A stretch of DNA of 22,682 bases from contig NMRA01000820.1 in NCBI GenBank assembly GCA_002633005.1, forward strand, positions 56,768-79,449, given 5' to 3'. This DNA comes from Phoronis australis (taxonomy: Eukaryota > Phoronida > Phoronidae). This document shows, piece after piece, positions 1-10,000 of this stretch. Both the position numbers and the translations under genes were made by a program. How positions within the stretch are numbered: the stretch's first letter is position 1; each line of letters opens with the position of its first letter. Below the pieces are notes generated by a model. That model made no database searches. It had not been told where the DNA came from and saw only the letters and a list, made by a program, of their open reading frames with translations.

Positions 1-743
1 TCTCACGTACAGAGGAAGAACTGTCCCACTTGCCCGAGTGTCCCGCGACACACTCCCACTGGAGGGTGATCTGAGCACCCAAACTGCTTACATCCCGCCG
101 TGTGACTCCCTCGCCACACACCTGGCACCTTCTAAATAGCTCCAATACAAGTCCACAATAAACTTATCAAACTTAGACTCACCGATCTGTGCATTGGATG
201 ACGAACTGTCCTCTTCACTGGGTGTCGAACTGGGCCTGTATTCACTCCCACTACTCAACATCGCTGCAGGGCTGCTTACAGGCTCTGGGCTAAAGACAAC
301 AGCACAGGGCGAATCACTGCTAGTTCCCGGAATTGCACGCAATGGGGGTACGTTCGGAGGCACGGGTGACAGTAGATGAAGTGCCTCCACTCACTGTATA
401 TAGTGGCCACAGCTCGCGAGGCTTCTCGCTTCAAAAACGCACTTCTCGGGGTTGGCGACGGGGTACTGCCGGGAATCAAAGACGGTATGGTACCCTTCTA
501 CAGGCGTTGTTTCGCAGGGACCTTCATCAATTTAGCGTACATATCTGACGGCAGAAAATGCTTGCCACACACTCGGTAACCCTCCACTGCTTCGTACGTT
601 GCGTGGACGGGTAGCGCTGCGTTCTTCACATGAACGAGCCAGCCAAGTACGGCGAAGTGTGTCATCCTTCGGAAAGCGACGCAAGGTACCCAAAGCGCGT
701 GTGAGACGATAATGAGTACAGGCAGGCAGCAACAGCGTGGCAT
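1..743 (-). pseudogene. decayed THAP zinc-finger gene with Cys/GHxGxW module (continues past left edge)
   Basis: Reading leftward from an ATG at 743-741: MPRCCCLP resembles the first Cys pair of a THAP finger. RFPKDDTLRRTWL (about 615-670) appears in a second frame. EGYRVCGKHFLPSDMYAKL (about 520-580) returns to the first frame and gives the C-x-x-H half. An in-frame TAG near 500 interrupts it, followed by GTIPSLIPGSTPSPTPRSAF and LKREASR. A Ser/Pro-rich acidic linker follows, then KFIVDLYW, and in a shifted frame ELFRRCQVCGEGV and LQWECVAGHSGKWDSS near the left edge. A possible donor gtacgtgag sits at 10-1. At least one nonsense change and three frame shifts make it a relic. THAP domains bind DNA in transcription factors and in P-element-type transposases; which of these this was is unresolved. 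Confidence 0.6.
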
Positions 744-852
744 GTTGACTGACTTGTATGCAAAAGCAAACGACGACCGAACTTATCACAACCGAGGTAG
801 AACAATGACTGACTCGACAGCTCTCACACAGTCAGACTATAATGAAAAGAAA

Positions 853-891
853 TTGGCGCGAAACTCTTGCCTCCCAAAACGTCACTTCCGG
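853..891 (-). promoter_or_regulatory. candidate promoter elements upstream of the THAP relic (E2F, CRE-like, ETS)
   Basis: TTGGCGCGAAA at 853-863 matches a palindromic E2F site. ACGTCA at 879-884 is a CRE half-site form. ACTTCCGG at 884-891 is an ETS core (CCGGAAGT on minus). The cluster lies about 110-150 bases upstream of the THAP ATG. Seen by motif only. Confidence 0.3.
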
Positions 892-2455
892 AGTAGAGGA
901 CGGGAAATTAATCAAATTACGAAAAGCTGTAATTAAGTGAAAAATGTGTCTGGGATAATCAACGAACCTTATTTTTGCTAAAAGTGACATGAAAAAATAT
1001 AACCTTCGCCTTTAATACGCGGGGCAGACGACTTTAACAGCACGTTGGGAAGTGCGGCGACTACTATAGGAGGTTCTGGTATTCTCACAGTTCACTGTTT
1101 TTTTAATTTACATTAGCGTGGGCGGCCACAATCGATCGTCTGTTCTCTCAACAGCAGTGGAAAACTCGAATTCTCAGATAATGCACCGTGTTGACTGTGC
1201 ACTCTACTCCGACAACCATTCAAAAGGTGGAACAGAGGACGCAAATGCAACAGGTATTCTCTCGTTGATAATAATTTTCGCCATATTAAGCGACCTTAGC
1301 CACGGCGATCATCGGGGTTGTTCGGCTTTGGGAAGTTACTTCGGATTTAGGGCGCTCCCAATAAGGATCGAGTGTAGGACCTCTTCATGCAACAGTCCTT
1401 AAAGTCCTGGTCTCACACGTTGTTAACCCTTATTACATGGTTAGAGGATGTTATAAGGATCCAAGAAGTACCTACTCCATAACTAATATACGATCCGTTC
1501 TCGAAAAAAGTTTAAATGAACGCGCCACTCACGATTCGCAACCGAAGAACCTCGCCATTTTGAACTTGCCGCGAACCCGGAAGTACAGTTCATTCTTGAA
1601 CCCAGGCTAAGAAAACGCCGTCAGTGCGAATGGACGAGTGCCTGTTACCAGCCTGCAAACGGTAATAAAATAATGGACAGCGCGCCTTAATTTTAATAAA
1701 ATCAAAATACGGACGATTTTATCGAATTTGCTGAAGAAATATGGCGTGAATAAATTTTGACAGAAATTATTTTGCCGGACTCGGGACCGCAGCCTATTGG
1801 ACCTGGTGCGGATCGAGACAAGACGCTGCCCGATTAGGCCATAGTCCATCCGACTCTAGGATGCCTAGAAAATCACTTCCGTGGCCACTTTTTGGGGGCA
1901 AGATAATTTCGGTGATTTTAAGGTCATTAAGTAGTCTACTTTAAGAATCTAAAAGTTCCCAAGGTTTGAGAAATTTGACCCCAAAAATCTGACTTTTTGC
2001 AAAATTTGAAACAGAAAACTAATCTTCAAAAACGAACAACACTAGACAAAAACTGAATGATAATCTGATTGGGTTTTGTTCATTTGAAGTTATTGAACAA
2101 GGGAAGTGACTGGCGGAAAATTGCTCAAAATACTGAAAAAGTAAAATTTTAACAGCGCCTCCTGTTGGCCAGAAAATATACTACTGTATTCTGAACTCCT
2201 ACAAAAAGAACTATAATGTTAACCATTTGGAACTTGATAAAGATTTGACATCATAACGTACATGTGAACACCATACGTTTTCAATTCTTCTGCAACAAAT
2301 TTTCTGTCATCAATTTCATTAATTGTCATTATTAATTAACATTATCCCACATTGCAGTAATGTCACAGGGAACGACACACCGAGCAGTGTCAGTCATGAG
2401 CATGATAAAATGTTGTCCATATTTTCCATTAGGTTGAACATTTGAAGTTCTTTAA
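892..2455. other. non-coding stretch, no gene recognised
   Basis: Moderately GC-rich up to about 1850, then AT-rich with A-runs (1950-2180). The line acagcgcctcctgttggcca near 2152-2172 has the look of a dispersed repeat, but I cannot name it. Open frames here (largest about 94 codons at 1118-1402) show no family features. Confidence 0.4.
1553..1584. promoter_or_regulatory. candidate YY1 plus ETS element pair
   Basis: CGCCATTTTG at 1553-1562 (YY1-type) is followed by CCGGAAGT at 1577-1584 (ETS-type), a pairing common in animal housekeeping promoters. No gene start is recognisable beside it, so it could be chance. Confidence 0.22.
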
Positions 2456-2459
2456 CAAC

Positions 2460-3055
2460 ATAACACACACTTATTATGTTTCTTTATCCACTCCATCATC
2501 ATTTATATCATCATTATTGTCATCAAAAATTGTTTTTTGACTAAGAAACTGTGTTCACAAAGTCTGGACAGTCACACAACTTAGATCATGGCATGCCTGA
2601 CTCCAAACAAGAGCATATTTTTTACTACAACCACTTCTTTTACACTTGCCATTAACATTTTTCATGTCATTTTATGGGGCTAAAGGCAGAGTCATCCAGT
2701 GGAGCATCAGACTACCCCACTCCAGTCCAAAAGCCACTCATTAGCAACTGAAGATGGTGCTCTGGCATGCTGTTGCAAAGCTCGTTTGTGAATGGCACTC
2801 TGGTAGTTTGCTCTTTAGCATGTAGCAGCAAGCAGTCATGATGAGGAGACAGATCGCAGATTTCAACCTGAATATGTGGTAGCGTGCTTTACTAAGTGTT
2901 GATGACTCGCTGTACAGCTTGCATACAAACGGTTCAATGTCTTCAATGAGTTAACCAGGAAACACAAATTTTGAGCCCAGCTTTCTTTCGTGGCAAAGGC
3001 AAAGTTGAAAAAATATTTCTACAAGACTGCACCCTATCCAAAATAAAAAAGTTTT
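2460..3055 (-). pseudogene. decayed member of a repeated invertebrate Cys-rich (CXC-like) gene family
   Basis: Reading leftward on minus in mixed frames: a GCSLVEIFF stretch (about 3030), FATKESWAQ (about 2985), EDIEPFVCKLYSESSTLSKA followed by RYHIFRLK (about 2948-2865), then WMTLPLAP (about 2700). The Cys-rich end NVNGKCKRSGCSKKYALVWS follows, then QACHDLSC (about 2660-2575) and a shifted-frame CDCPDFVNT. An acidic tail containing FDDNNDDINDDG ends in two stops near 2487. This order (GCDT-like turn, I-E-x-F-V-C-x-L-Y, W-x-T-L-P, then a spaced Cys cluster) is one I recall from abundant uncharacterised, probably mobile or virus-like, genes in invertebrate genomes. Several frame shifts and stops make it dead. 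Assignment is from memory of the pattern. Confidence 0.42.
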
Positions 3056-4471
3056 GACAATCTGAATACCGTTTCATCTAAACACCTTGTTACAGTAATC
3101 CTATTTAACTGAAATTGATAACCAAAATGCTCTTCCCTTTAGCACACAGTATGGACAAGAACTGAAATTTCATTTTGTCTAAGTGCTCAGCGAAAATAAG
3201 CATTGATTGCCCTGTGCAGTTGCCTTAAATCAATTTAAAACACAGAAACATTTTTATCATCCTTATTACAGTAGTTCAGCCTTTGAAAATAGGGGAATGG
3301 TCATGTTGGCAATAGTTTTTGTTTGAAATTGAAAAGCGTCTTCTTTACCGTAGAGCTAAAATTTCATTTGACGCTTCCTTTTTCAAGTAGCACATAATTG
3401 GAAGAGTAAAAATTTTCCTTTGCTAAAAACTCCAATTCAAGAATATTCAAAATATGAGATACTGAAATCTGCGCAACATTTGAATTTTCAAGATAAATAA
3501 ATTACAGAACACAGGCAGTATTTCCATTTTTATATTTCTGAAATTCCAAACACAGCTCATGATTTTACATAAAAGGATCTCAAAATAGGCTTAGAAGTTC
3601 ATAAAAAGCAGTGCTGATAGGTAAAAATTACTGCCAGTACATCTGAGATTGACACCATTCTGTGACCTAAACTAAAGATTATTTACCATAAATGACACCT
3701 TTTCAAATTAAGAATAGGTAGGCGTATTTACAATTGAATATTTGGAACTGGGATAGGTTTTCTTTTGTTTGTAAAGTTCCCTTGTGATGAAATTTGATTT
3801 GAGGCAAATGGTTCATTGTTGTGGAAGACACACACGGTATATTTCTTTGAGCACTGTTAAATGAACATGTAACTGACAGTGACAATCTCCTTAATTAAGA
3901 GGTCTTTCAATTTTTGTTACATCCGTTAAGTGTCTGTAACACTGCTTGTGATAGAAGCACACACGCACCAAGCCAAAAATGGGGGGCTCGAGTTTTTGAG
4001 AATGTGGACATTTATTAAGATTCACGGGGTACTTCAGAGCTACGAATTGTACGTTCGTCGAATTTTGGTAGCTCCTACCTTTTTAGTGAACTTTTGTCTC
4101 GTTTTCTACTTTTTTGGAGTTTTTGTTTCTTTGAGGCAAACCTTTTTACCCACGCACAGTGGTACCTAGCTGCATTTTGATGACAGTCTTCATACAGCTA
4201 GCTGGCTGGCTATAGAAGGGCACGAGCGCTGTGACTAATAATAATATCAGTAGGTCGTTAAAAACAACGGTAAGGGTGAGCCAGTTTGAAAAAAAATCAT
4301 TTCACCTTGTTCAGTTGATTGCAGAAAATAACCAGTTTGAAACCTCCCCAACCTTACGAGAAAACTAAACTGAACCCACTACAGCACTAGGCGTAATACT
4401 TATTAGAGGAAATCTACATGTATAGTTGAAATTTAATTCTTCAGGTCTATCCCGTTCATGCGTCACCATTT
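3056..4471. other. AT-rich intergenic stretch, no gene recognised
   Basis: No splice-supported or family-recognisable coding sequence on either strand. The open frame at 3930-4169 (plus) is low complexity (Phe/Leu/Val-rich) and looks like chance. Confidence 0.4.
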
Positions 4472-4968
4472 TGATCAACTATTTTTCCATGGTGTAACGA
4501 ATTTGAGAGGAATGCACAGGGGCACATTTCTCCCGTTCAGTAACGCAAGGACTTCGCTAAAAAGCAAAACTTTGAAATACTACCGTGTATTTTAACTCAT
4601 TCTTCCCTGGTCCCACCATGTGGCGTAACTGTAAATGTTCAGGGCCTGATGCCGTCTGGAGTTGTTATCTAAACAATGTATCTCACAGGCGGATCACATC
4701 ATTAGTAGGGATAGAAGGCAGCAATTTATTAGTTTAAGTTTACATATATCTAGGGTATTCCCAGTTTTCTATCCAATGAGAATTGAGAGACCAGACTCTG
4801 TATTAACTTATTGTTTGTGAAGTTAATGCATATTGGCTGTTATTTCTGAACTTTAGAACCATTTCTTCACAATTCAAGGAAAAACCAGTAAGCATGCTAA
4901 CTTTGAATTGGATGTTGTAACTTCTGAAAAGTAATTAGAAATGTTCTTCCAAGTATGTTTTACAGAAT

Positions 4969-5190
4969 TTGTTAAATGCACTACACTTTTCATTGTTCAC
5001 AGATCATTTTCTGCAATACCAAGCACGTAAAATCACCCGTCAAGAAATTGTGGAAAACACGTCAATTCACAACGTGGAGCAAGATGTGCTGCGTTTGAAA
5101 GTATTAGAGTCCCTTTTAATTGCTTTTGAGAAGCCTGTTTTGAATGAGCAGCAAACAGGGTCGCGCCGCACGTTACACTTGTTTGCGTGA
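4969..5190 (+). pseudogene. fragment resembling the C-terminal GIY-YIG region of a Penelope-like retroelement
   Basis: An open frame of 73 codons ends at TGA 5188-5190. It reads TDHFLQYQARKITRQEIVEN, then VLRLKVLESLLIAFEKPVLN, then a Gln-Gln-Thr-Gly and RRTLHLF end. The L-x-V-L-E-[SA]-L-x-I-x(4)-P-x-L-N-x-Q...L-x-L-F spacing is typical of the endonuclease tail of Penelope-like elements. The catalytic GIY-YIG part and the reverse transcriptase are not visible upstream. It lies inside the inverted-arm element. Confidence 0.45.
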
Positions 5191-5776
5191 CTTTCCTGTT
5201 ACCCCAATTCATTAGTCATTCTTTGCAGTATTTCACACCCGCCGTGTCTCACTGTGTGTGTCGTCAGCTTATACTCTGTGGTGGCATTTTATCTTCACTT
5301 GAGAATGAAACAAGTATGCTTCGAAATATCGTGTGTCTTTTAAGTATGTCGCTAGGTCAGTTACTGTATCTATGTTCAGTCAGTAGAGTTATATTCCGAA
5401 AGTACGAACGTAACGGAATAAAGACTGTGAACAATGAAAAGTGTCGTGCATTTAACAAATTCTGTATAACCGAAAACTTGCTCCCGAAGTACAGTCAGTC
5501 CAAGTATGTTTGTTTGACTTTGAAGACTAGATTGAAGCTAATTGCTCTGAATTAGAGCCTAATTGGTATTACCTAACACCGCTGTCACCACTTAATCATC
5601 TGATAGGGTGCCCTTTGTTGGAACTGACCACGTACCATAACAAAATGTCCAGTTACTGGGAACATTCTACTCTGTCACTAGCACCGTGTTCACTTGAAAT
5701 ACTGCCTTGGTATTACACGGATATCATCTCTGCTGCTGTCACAGTTCTTGAAGTTTTTATTATGGAGGATAATGCT

Positions 5777-5890
5777 GATACTGATGACACTGGTCACATT
5801 TACATATAGACTTCAGTGATTGTGGATATGGAAGTGTGGATACTGATGGCACTGAGTCGGTGGTCACATTTAGATACAGATTTCAGTGAT
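5777..5890 (+). repeat. two-copy imperfect direct repeat, period about 62-70 bp
   Basis: Copy 1 at 5777-5820 and copy 2 at 5839-5890 share gatactgatgRcactg, then gtcacatttaNata, then a-ttcagtgat, with a 7-base insertion in the second copy. It encodes Asp/Ser-rich sequence in one frame. It lies inside the inverted-arm element. Confidence 0.5.
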
Positions 5891-6227
5891 ATAGATTATA
5901 ATGAGGATATGCCACACGGAAAACTTTCCTGACATGTTTTCTGGAAATTTAAATGGATTATTTGTAAATGAGCGTATTTGTTTCTGGAACACAAAAAAGT
6001 TAAACTGCTTTTCAACCCTTTATCAGTATTAAATTTTGGCAAAATTTATGTAAACACGAAGCACATTTAATCAAGATGTAAATGCCCTCCGACTTCAAGG
6101 GGTAGACATTTCACAACTCAGCCAGGCCACAAAGCTGTTCATACCATATAGTGCTCAGGGTCGAATGAGTTAAATGAGAATACGTGACTTTGGCTAGATT
6201 TTAGCTAGGTCTCAGCGTTACTGAACG

Positions 6228-6579
6228 TAGCATGGTTACACCCACCAAATGAGCAAAAGCGGCAATTGATTATCACTAGTTACACTTAAATAAAATACTA
6301 TGTAAATAGTACCATATGGTAGAATCGTGAGGAAAGTTTTGTATCTAATAGTCAAATGCACCCTACAGGTTTTCATCCCATTTTGCACCTCGAAAAATGA
6401 AAGTCACATTTGTAGAGCAAAACCTAAATTTCTGTCGAAAGGTATACAATTACCAATTGGAGAATATAGTTTTGAGAGAATTTTCAACCTTAAATTTAAT
6501 CAAAAACCGTGAAGTTACGACTTGAATAAGATCTGTGAACCCTTAACAGCATTAAAAAGTGGTTAAAAGAAGACAGTAC
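6228..6579. other. intergenic spacer downstream of the apolipophorin-like gene
   Basis: AT-rich. The open frame 6327-6512 (plus, 61 codons) has no recognisable family sequence. Nothing else is seen. Confidence 0.4.
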
Positions 6580-6994
6580 TTTGCAACAATTTCAACTTTA
6601 TTAATATGAAACATCTTTATAAACATTTTGCATTGTTTTACGTTTGATCACAACTGGCAGAGACTAAGTCAACACAAACACAGTTCCTACATCCCAGATG
6701 GAAACATTACATTCGGTGGTAAAAATGTGCTACGCAGATAGTAACAAAACTAACCAACGTATGTGTGCTCCGCTACATCAAAGTAACATGGAAAATCATA
6801 GAATCTGGACAACACAACACAAATTTTGAAGAAATAATCTAGTTCAGGTGATAGAATCTAAAACAATGTACTATCGCATATCTTGGACATATCAAACTGA
6901 ACACATTTAAATCTTACAGTTTTCAGTAAAAAAAGATTACACTACTAACATCTGTTTAGGGTCACTGCAGAAATAAAGCCAGACGTCAGACAGT
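6580..6994 (-). other. 3' untranslated region of the apolipophorin-like gene
   Basis: Sequence between the stop codon and the first AATAAA downstream on the minus strand. It is AT-rich, with no open frame of note. The end near 6580 is an estimate from the usual 10-30 bases after the signal. Confidence 0.55.
6597..6602 (-). terminator. polyadenylation signal AATAAA
   Basis: A canonical AATAAA on the minus strand (tttatt on plus), about 395 bases after the stop. U/GU-containing sequence (gaaattgttgc, then tgtcttctttt) follows within 40 bases, as expected of a cleavage region. Confidence 0.55.
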
Positions 6995-7036
6995 CTAAGC
7001 CCTCGACTTCCTCGACTTCTTCTTCAGTTTGGCGTC
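6995..7036 (-). CDS. apolipophorin-like gene, last coding exon (basic tail and stop)
   Basis: 42 bp after atctcttattttag. It encodes DAKLKKKSRKSRA and then TAG at 6997-6995. The tail has eight Lys/Arg in 13 residues. Being in frame with the preceding micro-exon, and lying about 400 bp before a polyadenylation signal, supports this as the real C-terminus. Confidence 0.75.
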   Translation of the reverse strand, partial: DAKLKKKSRKSRA

Positions 7037-10000
7037 CTAAAATAAGAGATGAGGAAAAGATAATACATGGGGAGTTCATACTAGATGTACTAATTTAAAG
7101 TGCCATCCACACACAGACTTGCACCAGATTTAGTTACTCCTAGGTTAGGAGACTGTGTGAACGCTATCTAAACTACGTCAACTAACCCGACTTGTGACAA
7201 CTTACTCTACCTTATCGAGGTAGGGTAACTTGTTCTAGCATAACTTGCGTCACTTCTAATAGCTGTGTGGCCACAAACCTGGGGCAAGGCGGAAGTAATT
7301 ATCGGCTGTGGTTGCATACAGACGAGTTTTCATTTGGGCACCATACTCAGATTAGGTATTCATTGTGACGCACACAGCGACAACTTCAGCCCTGGTGTGT
7401 GTGAACGCTTGCACTAGTGCTAGTTGTTCTTGCGGGGTAGGCTGTTTGTGGACAGGGCCTAATAGTAGTTACTTTTGATACCAATGTTGCTTCAGTCACG
7501 TGAGCACTGTCTGAGAATAGCGCGGGACACCTCCGGTATCAACACGATTAAATCCAAATTTTTCCTCAGAAGCCACCACAGTAGTAGGGTAATTCTTCAC
7601 TTTTATAGCACACAATATGGCTGTCAAATGTGATTCTATTTTGTAAATATTTTCCAAAAAAATCCAGACAAAAAAACTTGTCTGGCATGGTTTGTATTGT
7701 AAAGAGGTCGAAAACAGTGTTTCATAAAGATTTGATTGTTTGCAGCAAGCTTATGGGATCTGAACAAATGATAATTTTGTGTGAAATAAGTGGAGAATTC
7801 CTGTTACATACAGTATATTTAAAATATAACACATTGGATCAGGATTACATGGAAAATGGTTGAAACAGCATGTTTAATGTCTTATGAATCATCACAATAA
7901 TTTGGTTAGATATTTAAATCACATAAGTCGTTGGAACAATTGGTATTAAGTGACATTCATTTGTAAGATAGGTCAACTTTTACTTACTGAACTCGCACGG
8001 GGCTTAGATTTGCTCTCATCTCCAATTTCTTCAATTTTGCTCCTCATGATTTTCTAAACAATAGAGAATGACATGATAAAGTTTCATAAAAAAACAGATA
8101 AACTGTATTAACTATTTCAGCAAACACAAATAACTTCAAAAACTGATGGAACACACTAACAGTAGACATTGAGGTTCATAACTTGAGAAGTAAAAGCAGT
8201 CCATCAAGTGACAAACTCTGGAAAGAAGTGATGTGTATGGTTCAAACTTCCTTTTGGCAACTGTTTGGTCAAATGCTCAGAATCAGGCTTTTGGACAATC
8301 TTCAAGAGCATAAGTCACACACTAAACCATGCACACATGAAGCATATCTTACAAACACTTGACAAGTATTCTTTCTTTCAAAAGTTAGCTGAAGACGAAT
8401 GCCATCCACTTACAGAGAAATAGTCCGTGAAGCTGGGCATCTCGCAACTGCGGCAGATGGACTTTCCAACACCGAGGTCATCGGCAACACACTGACAGAT
8501 CTGGCATTCAGCGGGTTTGGCTGTGAGGGCGACGCGCTTGGCAAAGACGGAAATCATCTTCTTTAGGATGTTGCTGCGTAAATTGGTGATCACCTTGAGA
8601 TTGAACACAGAGCCGTTGGTCTCATGAGCCAGTGCCACACACAGGTCCTTAGGTACACTGATGTGCTTACGGAGGCTGGACTCGCCACTAAACTTCTTGT
8701 AGTCCTTGTTGGTGTAGACTTTGTTGGCATCAATACCTGCAATATAGAAAGAGTAAAAAGATAAATAACACAGGTTTAACTAGGAGTAGGAATCGAGCGA
8801 GGCCAAATAAACTTCGTAGTAAGGTTTCCAACTACCTGTCATGGTGTGCCTTGAAATATAACACAAGATTTTTTCTTGTTTAAATAAATAGGAGACGTGC
8901 TTTATAATTGACAAATATAATAAAAATTACAAGACAATGACCAACAACAAAGTGCTTATTTCAAAGTTTCTCAAATGTGAAACTGACCATAGTTGTTGAT
9001 GCTCTTCTTGCCCTTGATGGTGAAGTCATGCTCAGCGATCACGTGCAGTTGGATGAGGTTCTCAATGAGCAGCTGTTGGATCTCACTGTAGGTGACGGAG
9101 GCCTCTTCACAGGCAGAGCACGGCAATGTCACGATTACCTTGGCGACACCAGCACGGAATGGGTACATGCTGGCCATGCGGATGGCGCGGATCACGTCAT
9201 CGTTGGAGCCACTGCTGCTGATCTCCAGTGTGTTGACACCCATCTTGAACAGACGTAATTTGTTGAACAGCTGACCGTCCATGGTGTGACTCTGTTCAAA
9301 GTCGTGCACTCCCTCACCACCGAAGCCAACCAGACCAAAACGATTGTTCTGCATGCCTGCAAAAACACCACACCTTGTTACTGAATATGATCAATAGACC
9401 TTTCAAGGAAGAAATAGACATATTTGACTTTGCCTTCTTCATATTATTGTCAATAAAACTCCTAATGGTTTTTGAATAAGCATGATGTCATGTATCAATT
9501 TCTATTGGGAGACTAGTCAGTTTAAAATGAAAGCTGTGTTGAGGTACAAAAATAATTAGTCACATTTACAATGGCAACAACAACAATCTCCAATGACACA
9601 ACAAATAAAACCCACTTTGATTCTTCAGTGAAGCATCAATGTTCTTGACGATGTCCTGCAGTCTCTTGATGGTCTTTTTGTTACAAGACTTCTCTTCAAC
9701 GACAAGAACAACATCGGCCGACTTGGGTGGCTTGATGGCATCCTTGGAGATGGTGAAGTCTTCGCCCTCGATTACAAACTTCTTCTTCTTGTCACCAGTC
9801 TCACACTTGACGCAGTGGCGTGGCTGACGGACATTCACATCGTAAATCGAACACTCCTTGATGTAGTTAGCGGCAACATTACATGCCAGTGTCTCGTCAT
9901 CAGAGTTTTTCTTGGATGAAGACAGATCGTTGTAACACATGTTGTAGTACTTGGATGGGTCGACCACCTTGAAGCATGAGCGGAGCGACGATGACTCTTC

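Larger units (their letters stand above)
4534..6227. mobile_element. element bounded by long imperfect inverted arms, with TTAA-flanked inner ends (degenerate DNA transposon)
   Basis: CGTTCAGTAACGC at 4534-4546 is matched perfectly by its reverse complement at 6215-6227. The arms continue inward: ac..gctaaaa at 4551-4562 against 6198-6210. TTAACTCATTC plus CCCTG at 4592-4609 pairs with the complement ending at 6173 (16 of 18 positions). TTAA sits at 4592-4595 and 6170-6173, the target-site type of piggyBac elements. Similarity may extend outward (ggtgtaac on both sides). An internal acidic coding-like stretch near 5760-5930 (for example DNADTDDTG and DFSDIDYNED in shifting frames) fits a piggyBac-like N-terminus but is not diagnostic. 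Confidence 0.5.

Noticed and set aside
1118-1402. 94-codon plus-strand open frame
   Set aside because: No motif recognised; it begins downstream of no convincing promoter and has no exon partners.
2941-2960. gagttaac at 2947-2954 as another TTAA element end
   Set aside because: It resembles the 6170 end for only about 10 bases, has no partner, and lies inside the Cys-rich relic's coding sequence.
3930-4169. 79-codon plus-strand open frame with a hydrophobic stretch
   Set aside because: The Phe/Val run comes from T-rich DNA; no recognisable family and no neighbouring exons.
5187-5555. 122-codon plus-strand open frame
   Set aside because: No start context, domain or splice support; Cys/Leu/Ser-rich composition as expected of chance translation; it lies inside the decayed element.
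7630-7863. 77-codon plus-strand open frame in the last intron
   Set aside because: Antisense to the gene, with no recognisable motif; best explained as chance in AT-rich intron sequence.
8378-8413. Stop codon at 8378 as the end of the protein
   Set aside because: An ideal gtaagt donor sits just before it, and two in-phase downstream exons lead to a stop and a polyadenylation signal; kept only as a possible alternative end.
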